A program made the position numbers and the translations under genes. A stretch of DNA of 64,000 bases from UMGS1532 sp045594795 (GTDB taxonomy: Bacteria > Bacillota > Clostridia > Oscillospirales > Acutalibacteraceae): NCBI GenBank assembly GCA_045594795.1, contig JAZNZF010000047.1, forward strand, positions 1-64,000. The letters are read 5' to 3'. Positions 45,546-53,825 of the stretch are shown piece after piece. The notes beneath the pieces are model-generated. The model was not told the origin of the DNA. It worked only from the letters and a program-made list of their open reading frames with translations, and ran no database searches. The first letter of the stretch is position 1, and each line of letters begins with the position of its first letter.

Positions 45546-46457
45546 ATGTGTAATTTACCAAAGTTTAAAGACGGAGATGTCTTGTGCTTTCTTGGAGACA
45601 GCATAATCGCAAGCGGTTTTTGGATGGCAGAGGTCTACCAAGAGCTTAGAAAAAAGCATAAAATTAAATGCTATAACTGTGGTGTTTCGGGTTCCTCTGC
45701 ATACCACACTATGCCACGACTATATTCGCACTGTTTAATACATAACCCTCATTACGTTGTTATTATGTTTGGCATGAACGATATAAATCGCGAGCTGTAT
45801 GCCGACAGTTGTAATGACCATAATAAAGAACAGCTAAAATTAGAAGCCATAGCACGTTATAACGAAAGCTACGAGTGGCTTATATCCGAAATTATAAAGC
45901 ACGGTGCCATACCTATTATGTGCACACCTACCCCGTATGACGACGTTAGCGACCATAATACCAAAAATATGAAATGCCGAAAGGGGCTCCAAGCCTGTAT
46001 AGAAGGCATAAAGATTTTACAAAAAAAATACGGCGGTTATATTGTAGATTTCTTCGGTGTGATGGCACCTATGTTAAAAGAGGAAAATATTATTTACATT
46101 GACAGGGTGCATCCCACCGGACGTGGTTATCACGTAATGGCACAAACCTTTTTGCATCAGCTAAATATTATCGAAAAACCCAAATACGACCTTCCTTTTG
46201 AAATGGAGCCCTGGAACCAAGAACGATATAATGCAGAAAAGATTTTTGAGCTTATTAACTTTGTTGAATACGGTATACTTTTTAACGCGAACAAAGAAGG
46301 CAAACTAACAGTTGAAGAGAAAAAAGACATTATCAGAAAAATACTTTCTAATACGGAAGATAAAAAAAGTTTCGCTTATAAAGCCTGCACCGCCTATCTT
46401 GAGAGAATTGATTTTAAAGAAAAGCTTATGTCCGAGGTTATCCGCTTAACGATATAA
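45546..46457 (+). CDS. SGNH/GDSL-family hydrolase
   Basis: This 303-residue, apparently cytosolic esterase/lipase-type protein has the nucleophile block FLGDSI (Ser19 region), GVSGSSAYHT, the block III GMNDINREL and the catalytic pair in DRVHPTGRGYHVM. The substrate is unknown; members deacylate carbohydrates or lipids. A C-terminal 90-residue helical part is additional to the core. It sits alone between two terminators. Confidence 0.85.
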   Translation: MCNLPKFKDGDVLCFLGDSIIASGFWMAEVYQELRKKHKIKCYNCGVSGSSAYHTMPRLYSHCLIHNPHYVVIMFGMNDINRELYADSCNDHNKEQLKLEAIARYNESYEWLISEIIKHGAIPIMCTPTPYDDVSDHNTKNMKCRKGLQACIEGIKILQKKYGGYIVDFFGVMAPMLKEENIIYIDRVHPTGRGYHVMAQTFLHQLNIIEKPKYDLPFEMEPWNQERYNAEKIFELINFVEYGILFNANKEGKLTVEEKKDIIRKILSNTEDKKSFAYKACTAYLERIDFKEKLMSEVIRLTI

Positions 46458-46463
46458 TTCATT

Positions 46464-46506
46464 AAAAAAAAGCTTTCGAAGAATTGAATCTTCGAAAGCT
46501 TTTTCT
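46464..46506. terminator. Bidirectional terminator
   Basis: A perfect 14-bp stem AAAGCTTTCGAAGA/TCTTCGAAAGCTTT with T-runs on both strands, between two convergent genes. Confidence 0.92.
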
Positions 46507-47211
46507 TTATTTATCGGTGTTGTAATTATCAAGATAACTTTCCCAATCCTTTTGCGAGTAGCTTGGATTTTTGGAAGTAAACTCGGTATAAAGTCTATCG
46601 GTAAGTTTATTATAAAGCTCTTTCTTTTCGCGCTTATCAAGCCTTGCGCCAAGGTAGAAAAGAAGTGCCGATAAAATAATGAGTAAAAGCGGAATTATAT
46701 GCAGACCGAAAAGCTTGAAATACACAGCGTCCGAAACTGTTTCTATAACCGAGGTTGCGTACATATTTTTAAGGTGATTTGTTATAAGCACGCCGGTTGA
46801 TGTTATACCTAACTGCAGACTGCCAAGCGTAGTTAAAATAAACGAACAAAGGGTTAGTCCCACAGGCTTGCCAAAGTAACCGTCTTTGCAGAATTTTTGA
46901 ATTACATAACCTGCAATAAGCAGTAGCGTACCAATGCCAAAGGCAGTTATTGCGTTACTTAGTGCCGCCCTATCGTTTGCCGCATAGCTGGCATTTAGCA
47001 AACGGTTATAGCGAGAGGTATAGCCGCTTAGTATTATAAAATTAACTACGAGGGTTAAATAAAAACATATTTCGCGCATTAGTTTTATAGCCGTTGCGGT
47101 TTTTGTTTTGCCATACCACCAGTTGTTATGTACCGTATGCTGAAGCTCTTGCTGTCTATCGCAAACTATACTTGCAATATTGCGGTTTATATTAGATTTG
47201 CTGTTAGCCAA
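46507..47211 (-). CDS. Hypothetical four-helix membrane protein
   Basis: 234 residues with about four transmembrane segments (near 48-68, 86-107, 117-143, 165-190) between a polar N-tail and a lysine-rich, cytosolic C-terminal region of about 45 residues with aromatic residues. No known family was recognised. It is monocistronic, convergent with the SGNH gene; upstream is the hairpin array. Confidence 0.65.
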   Translation of the reverse strand: MANSKSNINRNIASIVCDRQQELQHTVHNNWWYGKTKTATAIKLMREICFYLTLVVNFIILSGYTSRYNRLLNASYAANDRAALSNAITAFGIGTLLLIAGYVIQKFCKDGYFGKPVGLTLCSFILTTLGSLQLGITSTGVLITNHLKNMYATSVIETVSDAVYFKLFGLHIIPLLLIILSALLFYLGARLDKREKKELYNKLTDRLYTEFTSKNPSYSQKDWESYLDNYNTDK

Positions 47212-47240
47212 GTTATCACCCCATAATTATAATAGAACAG

Positions 47241-47417
47241 GTTAGGCGAAACAATCCTGTTTCGCCACAAAATCTTTGATTTTGCGACAAATTTTAATAA
47301 AAATTTGACCTTTTACATTGCAATGAATGTCGCGCAAAATTAAATATTATAATTTAATTTTGCTAAAGCCACTTTGGGAGTGGCTTGTCGAAACGCTTTT
47401 AGAACGTTTCGACTAAC
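47241..47417. repeat. 177-bp array of seven consecutive hairpins
   Basis: Ends are near-perfect 12-bp inverted repeats (GTTAGGCGAAAC and GTTTCGACTAAC). In between, the DNA is a chain of stem-loops: GGCGAAACA/TGTTTCGCC, CAAAATC/GATTTTG, CAAATTTT/AAAATTTG, ACATT/AATGT, GCAAAATTAAAT/ATTTAATTTTGC, AAGCCACT/AGTGGCTT and GTCGAAACG/CGTTTCGAC. It looks like a non-coding palindromic repeat element or a structured RNA. It occupies most of the gene-free stretch 47212-47549. Confidence 0.7.
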
Positions 47418-47476
47418 TACAATCATTATTTTTATGTATTTTAACACATTTAGCGCGGTTATTCAACCAATAAATA

Positions 47477-47505
47477 TTGAAAAATAGTAAACTTAGGTAT
47501 ATAAT
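47477..47505 (+). promoter_or_regulatory. Promoter of manA-trmL
   Basis: TTGAAA and TATAAT with 17-bp spacing, 44 bases before the manA ATG. Confidence 0.8.
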
Positions 47506-47549
47506 TGCTTTGTATTTAGCTTTCAGTTTAAAGATAGAGGAGACTTTTT

Positions 47550-48473
47550 ATGTATCCCATTAAATTAGCGCCCACACTAAAGGATTATCTTTGGGGTGGC
47601 ACACGCTTAAAAACAGAATACGGAATTAAAACCAACTTGGATAAGGTTGCAGAGGCTTGGGTGCTTTCGGCACACGACGATGGTGCTTCAGTAGCAGTAA
47701 ATGGCGAATTTGCAGGGCTTACACTTAAGGAGATTATTGAGAAGACAAACGGCGAGATATTAGGTAGTAAAGCACGCGAGTTCGAATTTTTCCCTATTCT
47801 TGTAAAGCTGATAGACGCTAAGGACAACCTATCAATTCAGGTGCATCCGAGCGACGAGTACGCGCTCGAAAACGAGGGTCAGTACGGTAAAACGGAAATG
47901 TGGTACGTTGTAGACTGCAATGAGGGTGCATACCTTTACTACGGCTTTAACCGTGAAATTTCTAAAGAGGAATTTAAAACCCGAATCGAGCAAAACACTC
48001 TTTTAGAGGTTTTAAATAAGGTACCTGTTAAAAAGGGTGACTGCTTCTTTATAGAATCGGGTACTCTGCACGCCATTTGCGAGGGTATTTTAATTGCAGA
48101 AATTCAGCAAAACTCTAACCTTACCTACAGAATTTACGACTATGGCAGAGTGGGTGCAGACGGCAACCCGCGTGAGTTACATATAGATAAAGCACTTAAG
48201 GTTACCACCACTACCCCACCCACCATTCCTTATGGTAGACCGCAGAGCACTACATTGGCCAAGTGCAAATATTTCACCACCGAGAAATTAGACATAGACG
48301 GGTACGAGATTATAACCGTTGGTGACGACAGCTTTAAGCACATCCTTTGCTTAGAGGGTGATGCGATACTTGACGATGTAACCTTAACTAAGGGAGAATC
48401 GGTATTCTTACCGGCAGCTCTTGGCGAGGTAAAAATAAACGGAAAGGCAAGCTTAATTATAAGCAAGGTGTAA
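47550..48473 (+). CDS. manA: Mannose-6-phosphate isomerase, class I
   Basis: The 307-residue zinc enzyme interconverts mannose-6-phosphate and fructose-6-phosphate. It shows the LSIQVHPSDEYA zinc site, GKTEMWYVVD, the SGTLHAI histidine and the YRIYDYGRVG active-site block of the short Gram-positive form. It feeds mannose into glycolysis or, in reverse, supplies mannose-6-phosphate for GDP-sugars such as the GDP-fucose route suggested near 61 kb. trmL follows after 3 bases. Confidence 0.95.
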   Translation: MYPIKLAPTLKDYLWGGTRLKTEYGIKTNLDKVAEAWVLSAHDDGASVAVNGEFAGLTLKEIIEKTNGEILGSKAREFEFFPILVKLIDAKDNLSIQVHPSDEYALENEGQYGKTEMWYVVDCNEGAYLYYGFNREISKEEFKTRIEQNTLLEVLNKVPVKKGDCFFIESGTLHAICEGILIAEIQQNSNLTYRIYDYGRVGADGNPRELHIDKALKVTTTTPPTIPYGRPQSTTLAKCKYFTTEKLDIDGYEIITVGDDSFKHILCLEGDAILDDVTLTKGESVFLPAALGEVKINGKASLIISKV

Positions 48474-48476
48474 TAT

Positions 48477-48977
48477 ATGGCAGTTCTTAACATAGTTTTA
48501 GTAGAGCCCGAAATACCGCAAAACACGGGCAACATTGCAAGGACCTGTGCCGCTACGGGCGCAAGACTTCATTTAGTAGGTCCTATGGGCTTTAAGATTG
48601 ACGATAAAAAGCTAAAAAGAGCAGGGCTTGATTACTGGCATCTGCTTGACATTACCTACTACGATAACCTTGAGGATTTTTTTGCAAAAAATCAGGGTGA
48701 TTTCTATTTCTTCACCACTAAAGCGCGCCACGTTTACAGCGACCTTTCCTACCCTGACGGCTGCTATATTTTCTTTGGTAAGGAAACTAAAGGTCTTCCA
48801 GAGGAATTGTTATTACAGCACCCCGACACCTCGGTTCGCGTACCTATGGTAGAAAACGCACGCAGTCTTAATCTTTCAAACACGGTGGCAATAGCAGCTT
48901 ACGAAATACTTAGGCAATGGGACTTCCCCACCCTTCAAAACTTGGGTCAGCTGCATAATTACAGCTGGGATGATTGA
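48477..48977 (+). CDS. trmL: tRNA (cytidine(34)-2'-O)-methyltransferase
   Basis: 166 residues of the SpoU/TrmD knot family. Motif 1 is VEPEIPQNTGNIARTCAATG, motif 2 IFFGKETKGLP and motif 3 SLNLSNTVAIAAYE. TrmL methylates the wobble base of certain leucine tRNAs. It is coupled to manA. Confidence 0.94.
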   Translation: MAVLNIVLVEPEIPQNTGNIARTCAATGARLHLVGPMGFKIDDKKLKRAGLDYWHLLDITYYDNLEDFFAKNQGDFYFFTTKARHVYSDLSYPDGCYIFFGKETKGLPEELLLQHPDTSVRVPMVENARSLNLSNTVAIAAYEILRQWDFPTLQNLGQLHNYSWDD

Positions 48978-49047
48978 TAATATTTACTGTAAATGTATGT
49001 TTATAGAAACTATTTTTGTAAAGTTTGCTATATCTTAATTAAAAGTA

Positions 49048-49076
49048 TTGCAAAATGCTTTAATTTGGGTTAAAAT
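49048..49076 (+). promoter_or_regulatory. Promoter of pgk-tpiA-gpmI
   Basis: TTGCAA and TAAAAT with exactly 17 bp between, placing the start of transcription inside the Rex operator. Confidence 0.8.
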
Positions 49077-49080
49077 AACA

Positions 49081-49098
49081 TTGTTGAAAATTTAACAA
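49081..49098. promoter_or_regulatory. Rex operator at the pgk promoter
   Basis: TTGTTGAAAATTTAACAA matches the 18-bp Rex consensus TTGTTAANNNNTTAACAA with one mismatch. It lies 4 bases after the -10 box, an ideal blocking position. Confidence 0.85.
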
Positions 49099-49118
49099 AC
49101 CGAAAGGATTGATTATCA

Positions 49119-50309
49119 ATGGCAGCTCTAAACAAAAAGTCTATTGAAGATATCAACGTTAAAGGCAAGCGCGTTCTTGTTCGTTGCGACTTTAACGTTA
49201 AAATGGAGGATGGCGTTATCACAAGCGATAAGCGTATCGTTGCCTCTCTCCCCACAATTAAGTATCTTATAGAGCAGGGTGCTCGTCTTATCCTTTGCTC
49301 ACATCTTGGCAGACCTAAGGGTCAGGTAAACCCCGAGTTCTCTTTAGCACCCGTTGCTGCAAGACTCGCAGAATTACTTGGCAAAGAAGTAAAAATGGCT
49401 AAAGACGTTGTTGGTGAAGACGCTAAAGCATTAGCCGCTACCCTTAACGACGGCGACGTTATGCTTTTAGAGAATGTTCGTTTTGAGCCAGGTGAAACAA
49501 AAAATGACCCCGAGCTTTCAAAGGCTTTTGCTGATTTAGCAGAAATCTTTGTAAACGATGCATTCGGTTCTGCACACCGCGCACATTCATCTACTGCTGG
49601 TGTTGCTGAGCATTTACCTGCTGTTTGCGGTTACCTTATCCAAAAGGAAATCAACTTTATCGGTGGTGCTTTAGAAGACCCAAAACGCCCCTTGGTTGCA
49701 ATTCTTGGTGGCGCAAAGGTTTCAGACAAAATTGGTGTTATCAATAACCTTATCGAAAAGTGCGATACCATCATAATCGGTGGCGGTATGGCTTACACCT
49801 TCTTTAAGGCTATGGGTTACGAAATCGGCACCTCTCTTTGCGAGGACGACAGAATCGAAGACGCTAAAACTATGATGGACAAGGCTAAGGCTAAGGGTGT
49901 TAACTTCCTACTTCCTATCGACAACGTTTTAGGTAAAGAGTACGACAAGGATACCGAGCACAAGGTTGTTGATTCAAACGCTATGCCTGAGGGTTGGATG
50001 GGTCTTGACATCGGTCCTAAAACAACCGAAATTTTCGCAAACGCAATCAAGGGCGCCGGCACAGTTATCTGGAACGGTCCTATGGGTGTTTCCGAGTGGG
50101 CAAACTTTGCGAACGGCACTATCGGCGTGGCAAACGCAGTTGCTGAGTCGGGTTCTATTTCTATCATCGGTGGTGGCGACAGTGCTGCTGCAGTTCAAAA
50201 ACTTGGCTTTGCCGATAAGATGAGCCATATTTCTACAGGCGGCGGCGCTTCTTTGGAATACTTAGAGGGTAAAATCCTTCCCGGTATTGCTTGCCTTAAC
50301 GAAAAGTAA
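49119..50309 (+). CDS. pgk: Phosphoglycerate kinase
   Basis: The 396-residue enzyme transfers phosphate from 1,3-bisphosphoglycerate to ADP. Signatures are VLVRCDFNVKM near the start, ILCSHLGRPKG, the GSAHRAHSST segment, VAILGGAKVSDKI and the nucleotide loop GGGDSAAAV. It is the first gene of a glycolytic operon under probable Rex control. Confidence 0.97.
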   Translation: MAALNKKSIEDINVKGKRVLVRCDFNVKMEDGVITSDKRIVASLPTIKYLIEQGARLILCSHLGRPKGQVNPEFSLAPVAARLAELLGKEVKMAKDVVGEDAKALAATLNDGDVMLLENVRFEPGETKNDPELSKAFADLAEIFVNDAFGSAHRAHSSTAGVAEHLPAVCGYLIQKEINFIGGALEDPKRPLVAILGGAKVSDKIGVINNLIEKCDTIIIGGGMAYTFFKAMGYEIGTSLCEDDRIEDAKTMMDKAKAKGVNFLLPIDNVLGKEYDKDTEHKVVDSNAMPEGWMGLDIGPKTTEIFANAIKGAGTVIWNGPMGVSEWANFANGTIGVANAVAESGSISIIGGGDSAAAVQKLGFADKMSHISTGGGASLEYLEGKILPGIACLNEK

Positions 50310-50317
50310 TTAAAAAT

Positions 50318-50362
50318 ATAAAAGCGCGGTACGGGCCCCCGAGCGCCCCTGCCGTGCTTTTA
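50318..50362 (+). other. Intercistronic GC-rich hairpin between pgk and tpiA
   Basis: AAAAGCGCGG pairs with CCGTGCTTTT and further inner bases (GGG with CCC). There is no T-run long enough for full termination, so it may be an attenuating or processing hairpin. Confidence 0.6.
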
Positions 50363-50398
50363 AGCTTGTATAAAACATAATTTTTGGAGGAAAATATA

Positions 50399-51166
50399 AT
50401 GAACAAACAACTTCGTAAAGCAGTTATCGCAGGTAACTGGAAAATGAACAAAACCCCCGCAGAAACCACAGCATTAATTAACGAAATGAAGCCCTTGGTT
50501 AAAGACGCAGATTGCGACGTAGTTCTCTGTGTTCCCTTTATCGACATTGCTGCAGCAGTTGAAGCAGCAAAGGGCTCTAACATTAAAATCGGTGCAGAAA
50601 ACGTTCACTTTAAAGCTTCGGGCGCATACACCGGTGAAATCTCTGCAGAGATGCTTACAGCCGCTGGTGTAGAGTATGTAGTTATCGGTCACAGCGAGAG
50701 AAGACAGTATTTCGGTGAAACCGACCAGACTGTAAACCTTCGCACCTTAGCCGCTGTGAATGCAGGTCTTACCGCTATTGTTTGCGTTGGTGAAACCTTA
50801 GAACAGCGTGAGCTTGGCTACACCGAAACCCTTTTAAAATATCAAACCAAAATGGCACTTACCAACCTAACCGCAGAGCAGCTTAAGAACATCATCATCG
50901 CTTACGAGCCTGTTTGGGCTATCGGCACAGGCGTTACCGCTACCGCAGAGCAGGCTGACGAAGGTAACGGTTTCGTTCGCGAGGCTATTGCTGAGGTTTA
51001 CGGCAAAGAGGTTGCAGAGACTGTTACTATTCAGTACGGTGGCTCTATGAACGCTAAGAATGCCGACGAGCTTACCGCAAAATACCACGTTGACGGTGGT
51101 CTTATTGGCGGCGCTTCACTTAAGGCTGAGGACTTCTCGGTTATTGTTAAAGCCACAAGCAAATAA
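50399..51166 (+). CDS. tpiA: Triosephosphate isomerase
   Basis: 255 residues from the ATG at 50399, which has a GGAGGA site 6 bases upstream; the earlier in-frame TTG at 50384 overlaps that site. Motifs include AGNWKMNK, the catalytic histidine in VIGHSERR, the catalytic glutamate in IAYEPVWAIGTG and the phosphate loop YGGSMNAKNA. It interconverts dihydroxyacetone phosphate and glyceraldehyde-3-phosphate. Confidence 0.97.
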   Translation: MNKQLRKAVIAGNWKMNKTPAETTALINEMKPLVKDADCDVVLCVPFIDIAAAVEAAKGSNIKIGAENVHFKASGAYTGEISAEMLTAAGVEYVVIGHSERRQYFGETDQTVNLRTLAAVNAGLTAIVCVGETLEQRELGYTETLLKYQTKMALTNLTAEQLKNIIIAYEPVWAIGTGVTATAEQADEGNGFVREAIAEVYGKEVAETVTIQYGGSMNAKNADELTAKYHVDGGLIGGASLKAEDFSVIVKATSK

Positions 51167-51183
51167 TATTAGGTGATTTATAA

Positions 51184-52698
51184 ATGAAAAAACCCGTAGT
51201 TTTATGTATTATGGACGGTTTTGGCATAAACGAAGCATCAAGCATTAATGCAATTTCTACCGCCAAAACCCCAAACCTTACAAAATATTTTAGTGAAAAC
51301 CCCTTTACCACCATCGGCGCTTCAGGCCTTGACGTAGGTCTGCCCGACGGGCAGATGGGTAATAGCGAGGTTGGTCACACCAATATTGGTGCAGGTCGCG
51401 TTGTTTATCAGATGCTTGTTAAAATCTCTAAGTCTATTGAAGACGGTAGCTTTTTTGACATCGACGCACTTAAAAATGCGGTTGACAATGCTAAGAAAAA
51501 CGACTCTGCATTACATTTTATCGGTCTTCTTTCAGACGGTGGTGTGCACAGCCATATCGAGCATCTTTACGGCCTACTCGAGCTTGCAAAACAAAGTGGG
51601 CTTAAGAAGGTTTTCGTTCACTGCTTAATGGACGGACGCGACGTTTCTACCACCTCGGGCGTAGGTTTCATTAAAGACTTACAAGCCAAGATGGCAGAAA
51701 TCGGCGTTGGTAAAATTGCCTCGGTTATGGGCAGATACTATGCTATGGACCGCGACTTTGCTTGGGACCGCGTAGAAAAGGCTTATGCCGCTATGGTATA
51801 TGGCGAGGGCTTGCAATACAGCGACCCCGTAGAAGCTATGGAAAAATCCTACGCTAAAGACGTTACCGATGAATTTATCGTTCCTACAGTTATAGATGCT
51901 AACGGAACAATAAAATCGGGTGACAGCGTAATTTCCTTTAACTTCCGCCCCGACCGTGCAAGGCAGTTTACACGTACCTTTGTTGACCCCAACTTTGATG
52001 GCTTCGAACGTAAAAACGGATTCTTCCCGCTTACTTACGTTTGTATGACACAGTACGATGAGACTATGCCTAACGTATCGGTTGCATTCCCACCAGAAGA
52101 GCTTACTATGACCTTTGGCGAATTTTTGGCAAGCAAGAATATGACACAGCTTAGGATTGCAGAAACCCAAAAATATGCGCACGTAACCTTCTTCTTTAAC
52201 GGTGGCGAGGAAAAAACATTTGAGGGTGAAGATAGAATTCTTATTCAGTCGCCCGACGTTCCTACCTTTGACCTTAAGCCCGAGATGAGTGCTTACCCCG
52301 TTTGCGATGCAGTTTGCGAGCAAATAGAGTCGGGCAAATACGACGCGGTTGTACTTAACTTCGCTAACTGCGATATGGTTGGTCACACAGGCGTTTTCGA
52401 TGCCGCAGTAAAAGCGGTTGAAGCGGTTGACGACTGCGTAGGCAGGGTTGTACAATCCACACTTAAAATGGGTGGTGCAGTTCTTATTACTGCTGACCAC
52501 GGCAATGCAGACCGTATGGTTGGTGACGATGGCAATCCCTTTACGCCACACACCACTAACCCCGTTCCTTTCTGTGTTGTGGGTTATCCATGCGAGCTAC
52601 GTGAGGGCGGCAGACTTGCCGATATAATTCCCTCAATGATTACTGTTATGGGCTTAGAAAAACCCGCGCAAATGACAGGTGAATCATTAATTAAATAA
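51184..52698 (+). CDS. gpmI: 2,3-bisphosphoglycerate-independent phosphoglycerate mutase
   Basis: 504 residues of the alkaline-phosphatase superfamily. Dimetal-site motifs are IMDGFGI at the start, GQMGNSEVGHTNIGAG with the catalytic serine, HCLMDGRDV, NFANCDMVGHTG and ITADHGNAD. It interconverts 3- and 2-phosphoglycerate using manganese. It completes the pgk-tpiA-gpmI operon 17 bases after tpiA. Confidence 0.97.
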   Translation: MKKPVVLCIMDGFGINEASSINAISTAKTPNLTKYFSENPFTTIGASGLDVGLPDGQMGNSEVGHTNIGAGRVVYQMLVKISKSIEDGSFFDIDALKNAVDNAKKNDSALHFIGLLSDGGVHSHIEHLYGLLELAKQSGLKKVFVHCLMDGRDVSTTSGVGFIKDLQAKMAEIGVGKIASVMGRYYAMDRDFAWDRVEKAYAAMVYGEGLQYSDPVEAMEKSYAKDVTDEFIVPTVIDANGTIKSGDSVISFNFRPDRARQFTRTFVDPNFDGFERKNGFFPLTYVCMTQYDETMPNVSVAFPPEELTMTFGEFLASKNMTQLRIAETQKYAHVTFFFNGGEEKTFEGEDRILIQSPDVPTFDLKPEMSAYPVCDAVCEQIESGKYDAVVLNFANCDMVGHTGVFDAAVKAVEAVDDCVGRVVQSTLKMGGAVLITADHGNADRMVGDDGNPFTPHTTNPVPFCVVGYPCELREGGRLADIIPSMITVMGLEKPAQMTGESLIK

Positions 52699-52702
52699 GT
52701 TT

Positions 52703-52735
52703 AAAAGAAACTCCAAAACCGGAGTTTCTTTTTTT
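52703..52735 (+). terminator. Terminator of the pgk operon
   Basis: An AAAAGAAACTCC/GGAGTTTCTTTT stem with a T-run. Confidence 0.92.
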
Positions 52736-52754
52736 AATATACTTTATATTTAAG

Positions 52755-52783
52755 TTGACAAAATATTATTGTTTTGCTATAAT
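52755..52783 (+). promoter_or_regulatory. Promoter of pnuC
   Basis: Consensus TTGACA and TATAAT boxes with 17-bp spacing. Confidence 0.92.
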
Positions 52784-52789
52784 CTAAGA

Positions 52790-52882
52790 AAAATACTGGC
52801 TGCCACCGGGTAGCGCTTTTTAAGCATTTGGGGTTATATCGTTAGGTCTTAGAAGATATATCCGCCTGATGCTTATTTTTTT
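52790..52882 (+). promoter_or_regulatory. Structured leader with attenuator, riboswitch candidate (ZTP-like)
   Basis: Transcription should start near 52790. The leader has ACTGGC (52795-52800), CCACCGGGTAGCG (52803-52815) and CCGCCTG (52862-52868). These recall the conserved blocks of the ZTP (pfl) riboswitch, including the GGC/GCC pairing. The second stem usual in that class is missing or very short. CCGCCTG lies in the 3' arm of a terminator (AAGCAT 52822-52827 with ATGCTT 52869-52874, then a T-run to 52882), as expected for a transcriptional switch. Class assignment is tentative. Confidence 0.5.
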
Positions 52883-52898
52883 GATGGGAGTGTGCTTT

Positions 52899-53579
52899 TT
52901 GAGGATTAAAGAATACCTACGTGAGCTAACTATATTTGAAAAAATATTGTGGTTATGTTCTGCTTTAGTGGTTATAGTATCATACACATTCGCACGTCAA
53001 GGAATTTTAAGCCTTATAACCTCGCTTATTGGTGTAACAGCACTTATTTTTGTAGCAAAAGGCATGGTAACAGGGCAGATATTAACCATTGTTTTCGCGG
53101 TTTTTTACGGTGTTGTTTCACTAAAACTTAATTACTATGGCGAGATGCTTACCTACCTTTTTATGACTGCGCCTATGGCGGCTTTCTCGGCAATACAGTG
53201 GTTACGCCACCCATACAAAAACACAAAAGTAGTTGAAATTAGCAGACTTTCCAAAAAGAATATACTTTTAATGCTACTGCTTAGTGCTTTAGTTACGTTT
53301 GCTTTCTACTTCGTGCTGCGAGCATTTAACACAGCCAACCTTTTTTGGAGTACCGCTTCGGTTACCACAAGCTTTATAGCGGTATATTTAACCGCCCTTA
53401 GAAGCCCCTTTTACGCTTTGGGCTATGCTGCTAACGACATAGTTCTTATTATTCTTTGGGTGTTAGCAGCAATTAGTAACATTTCATATTTGCCAATGAT
53501 TGCTTGTTTTTTAATGTTTTTAATCAACGATATTTACGGATTTGTAAACTGGCGAAAAATGCAAAAAGAACAACGGTGA
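52899..53579 (+). CDS. pnuC: PnuC-type nucleoside/nicotinamide riboside transporter
   Basis: 227 residues from the TTG at 52899, preferred because GGGAG lies 8 bases upstream and earlier in-frame starts fall inside the leader terminator. It has seven hydrophobic segments, and the PnuC order is visible: GILSLITSLIGVTALIF.AKG near the start, a W.R.P....V central loop, and the closing DI.YGF.NW. The family imports nicotinamide riboside or related nucleosides, trapped by cytosolic kinases. The actual substrate could be judged better once the leader is identified. Confidence 0.9.
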   Translation: MRIKEYLRELTIFEKILWLCSALVVIVSYTFARQGILSLITSLIGVTALIFVAKGMVTGQILTIVFAVFYGVVSLKLNYYGEMLTYLFMTAPMAAFSAIQWLRHPYKNTKVVEISRLSKKNILLMLLLSALVTFAFYFVLRAFNTANLFWSTASVTTSFIAVYLTALRSPFYALGYAANDIVLIILWVLAAISNISYLPMIACFLMFLINDIYGFVNWRKMQKEQR

Positions 53580-53664
53580 TTTTCCCATATGCATAATTCC
53601 ATATTTATGTAGCAAAAATATTATTAGCTAAAACTTTACTGATATTTAGTTTGGAGGCTTTAAT

Positions 53665-53769
53665 ATGAACGACCGAAACTTTTCGCTTTTTGTAAAAACC
53701 TTAGGGCTTACAATAATATGTTTTTTGATAATTGGAATTGGTTACTTTGCTACGGGGTATCTACTTTAA
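53665..53769 (+). CDS. 34-residue single-span membrane peptide
   Basis: The reading frame has a strong TTTGGAGG site and an ATG. It encodes a polar start (MNDRNFSLFVK) followed by a hydrophobic helix (LTIICFLIIGIGYFATGYLL) that ends at the stop codon. A strong terminator follows at once, and no other gene fits the space. Small hydrophobic proteins like this are often missed by gene finders. Function unknown. Confidence 0.6.
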   Translation: MNDRNFSLFVKTLGLTIICFLIIGIGYFATGYLL

Positions 53770-53813
53770 AAATAGGCAGCGGTCGGCTAAAAACGACCGC
53801 TGCCTATTTTTTA
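53770..53813. terminator. Bidirectional terminator
   Basis: A perfect 14-bp stem (53772-53785 with 53794-53807, core GGCAGCGGTCG) with T-runs on both strands; it serves the small peptide gene and spoVAD. Confidence 0.92.
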
Positions 53814-53825
53814 TGCAATTCTAAA

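Noticed and set aside
47241..47417. CRISPR array or tandem repeat
   Set aside because: The stems differ from each other in sequence and spacing; there is no repeated unit or spacer pattern.
51679..52551. 290-residue minus-strand reading frame
   Set aside because: Antisense shadow of gpmI, which is a complete and well-conserved gene.
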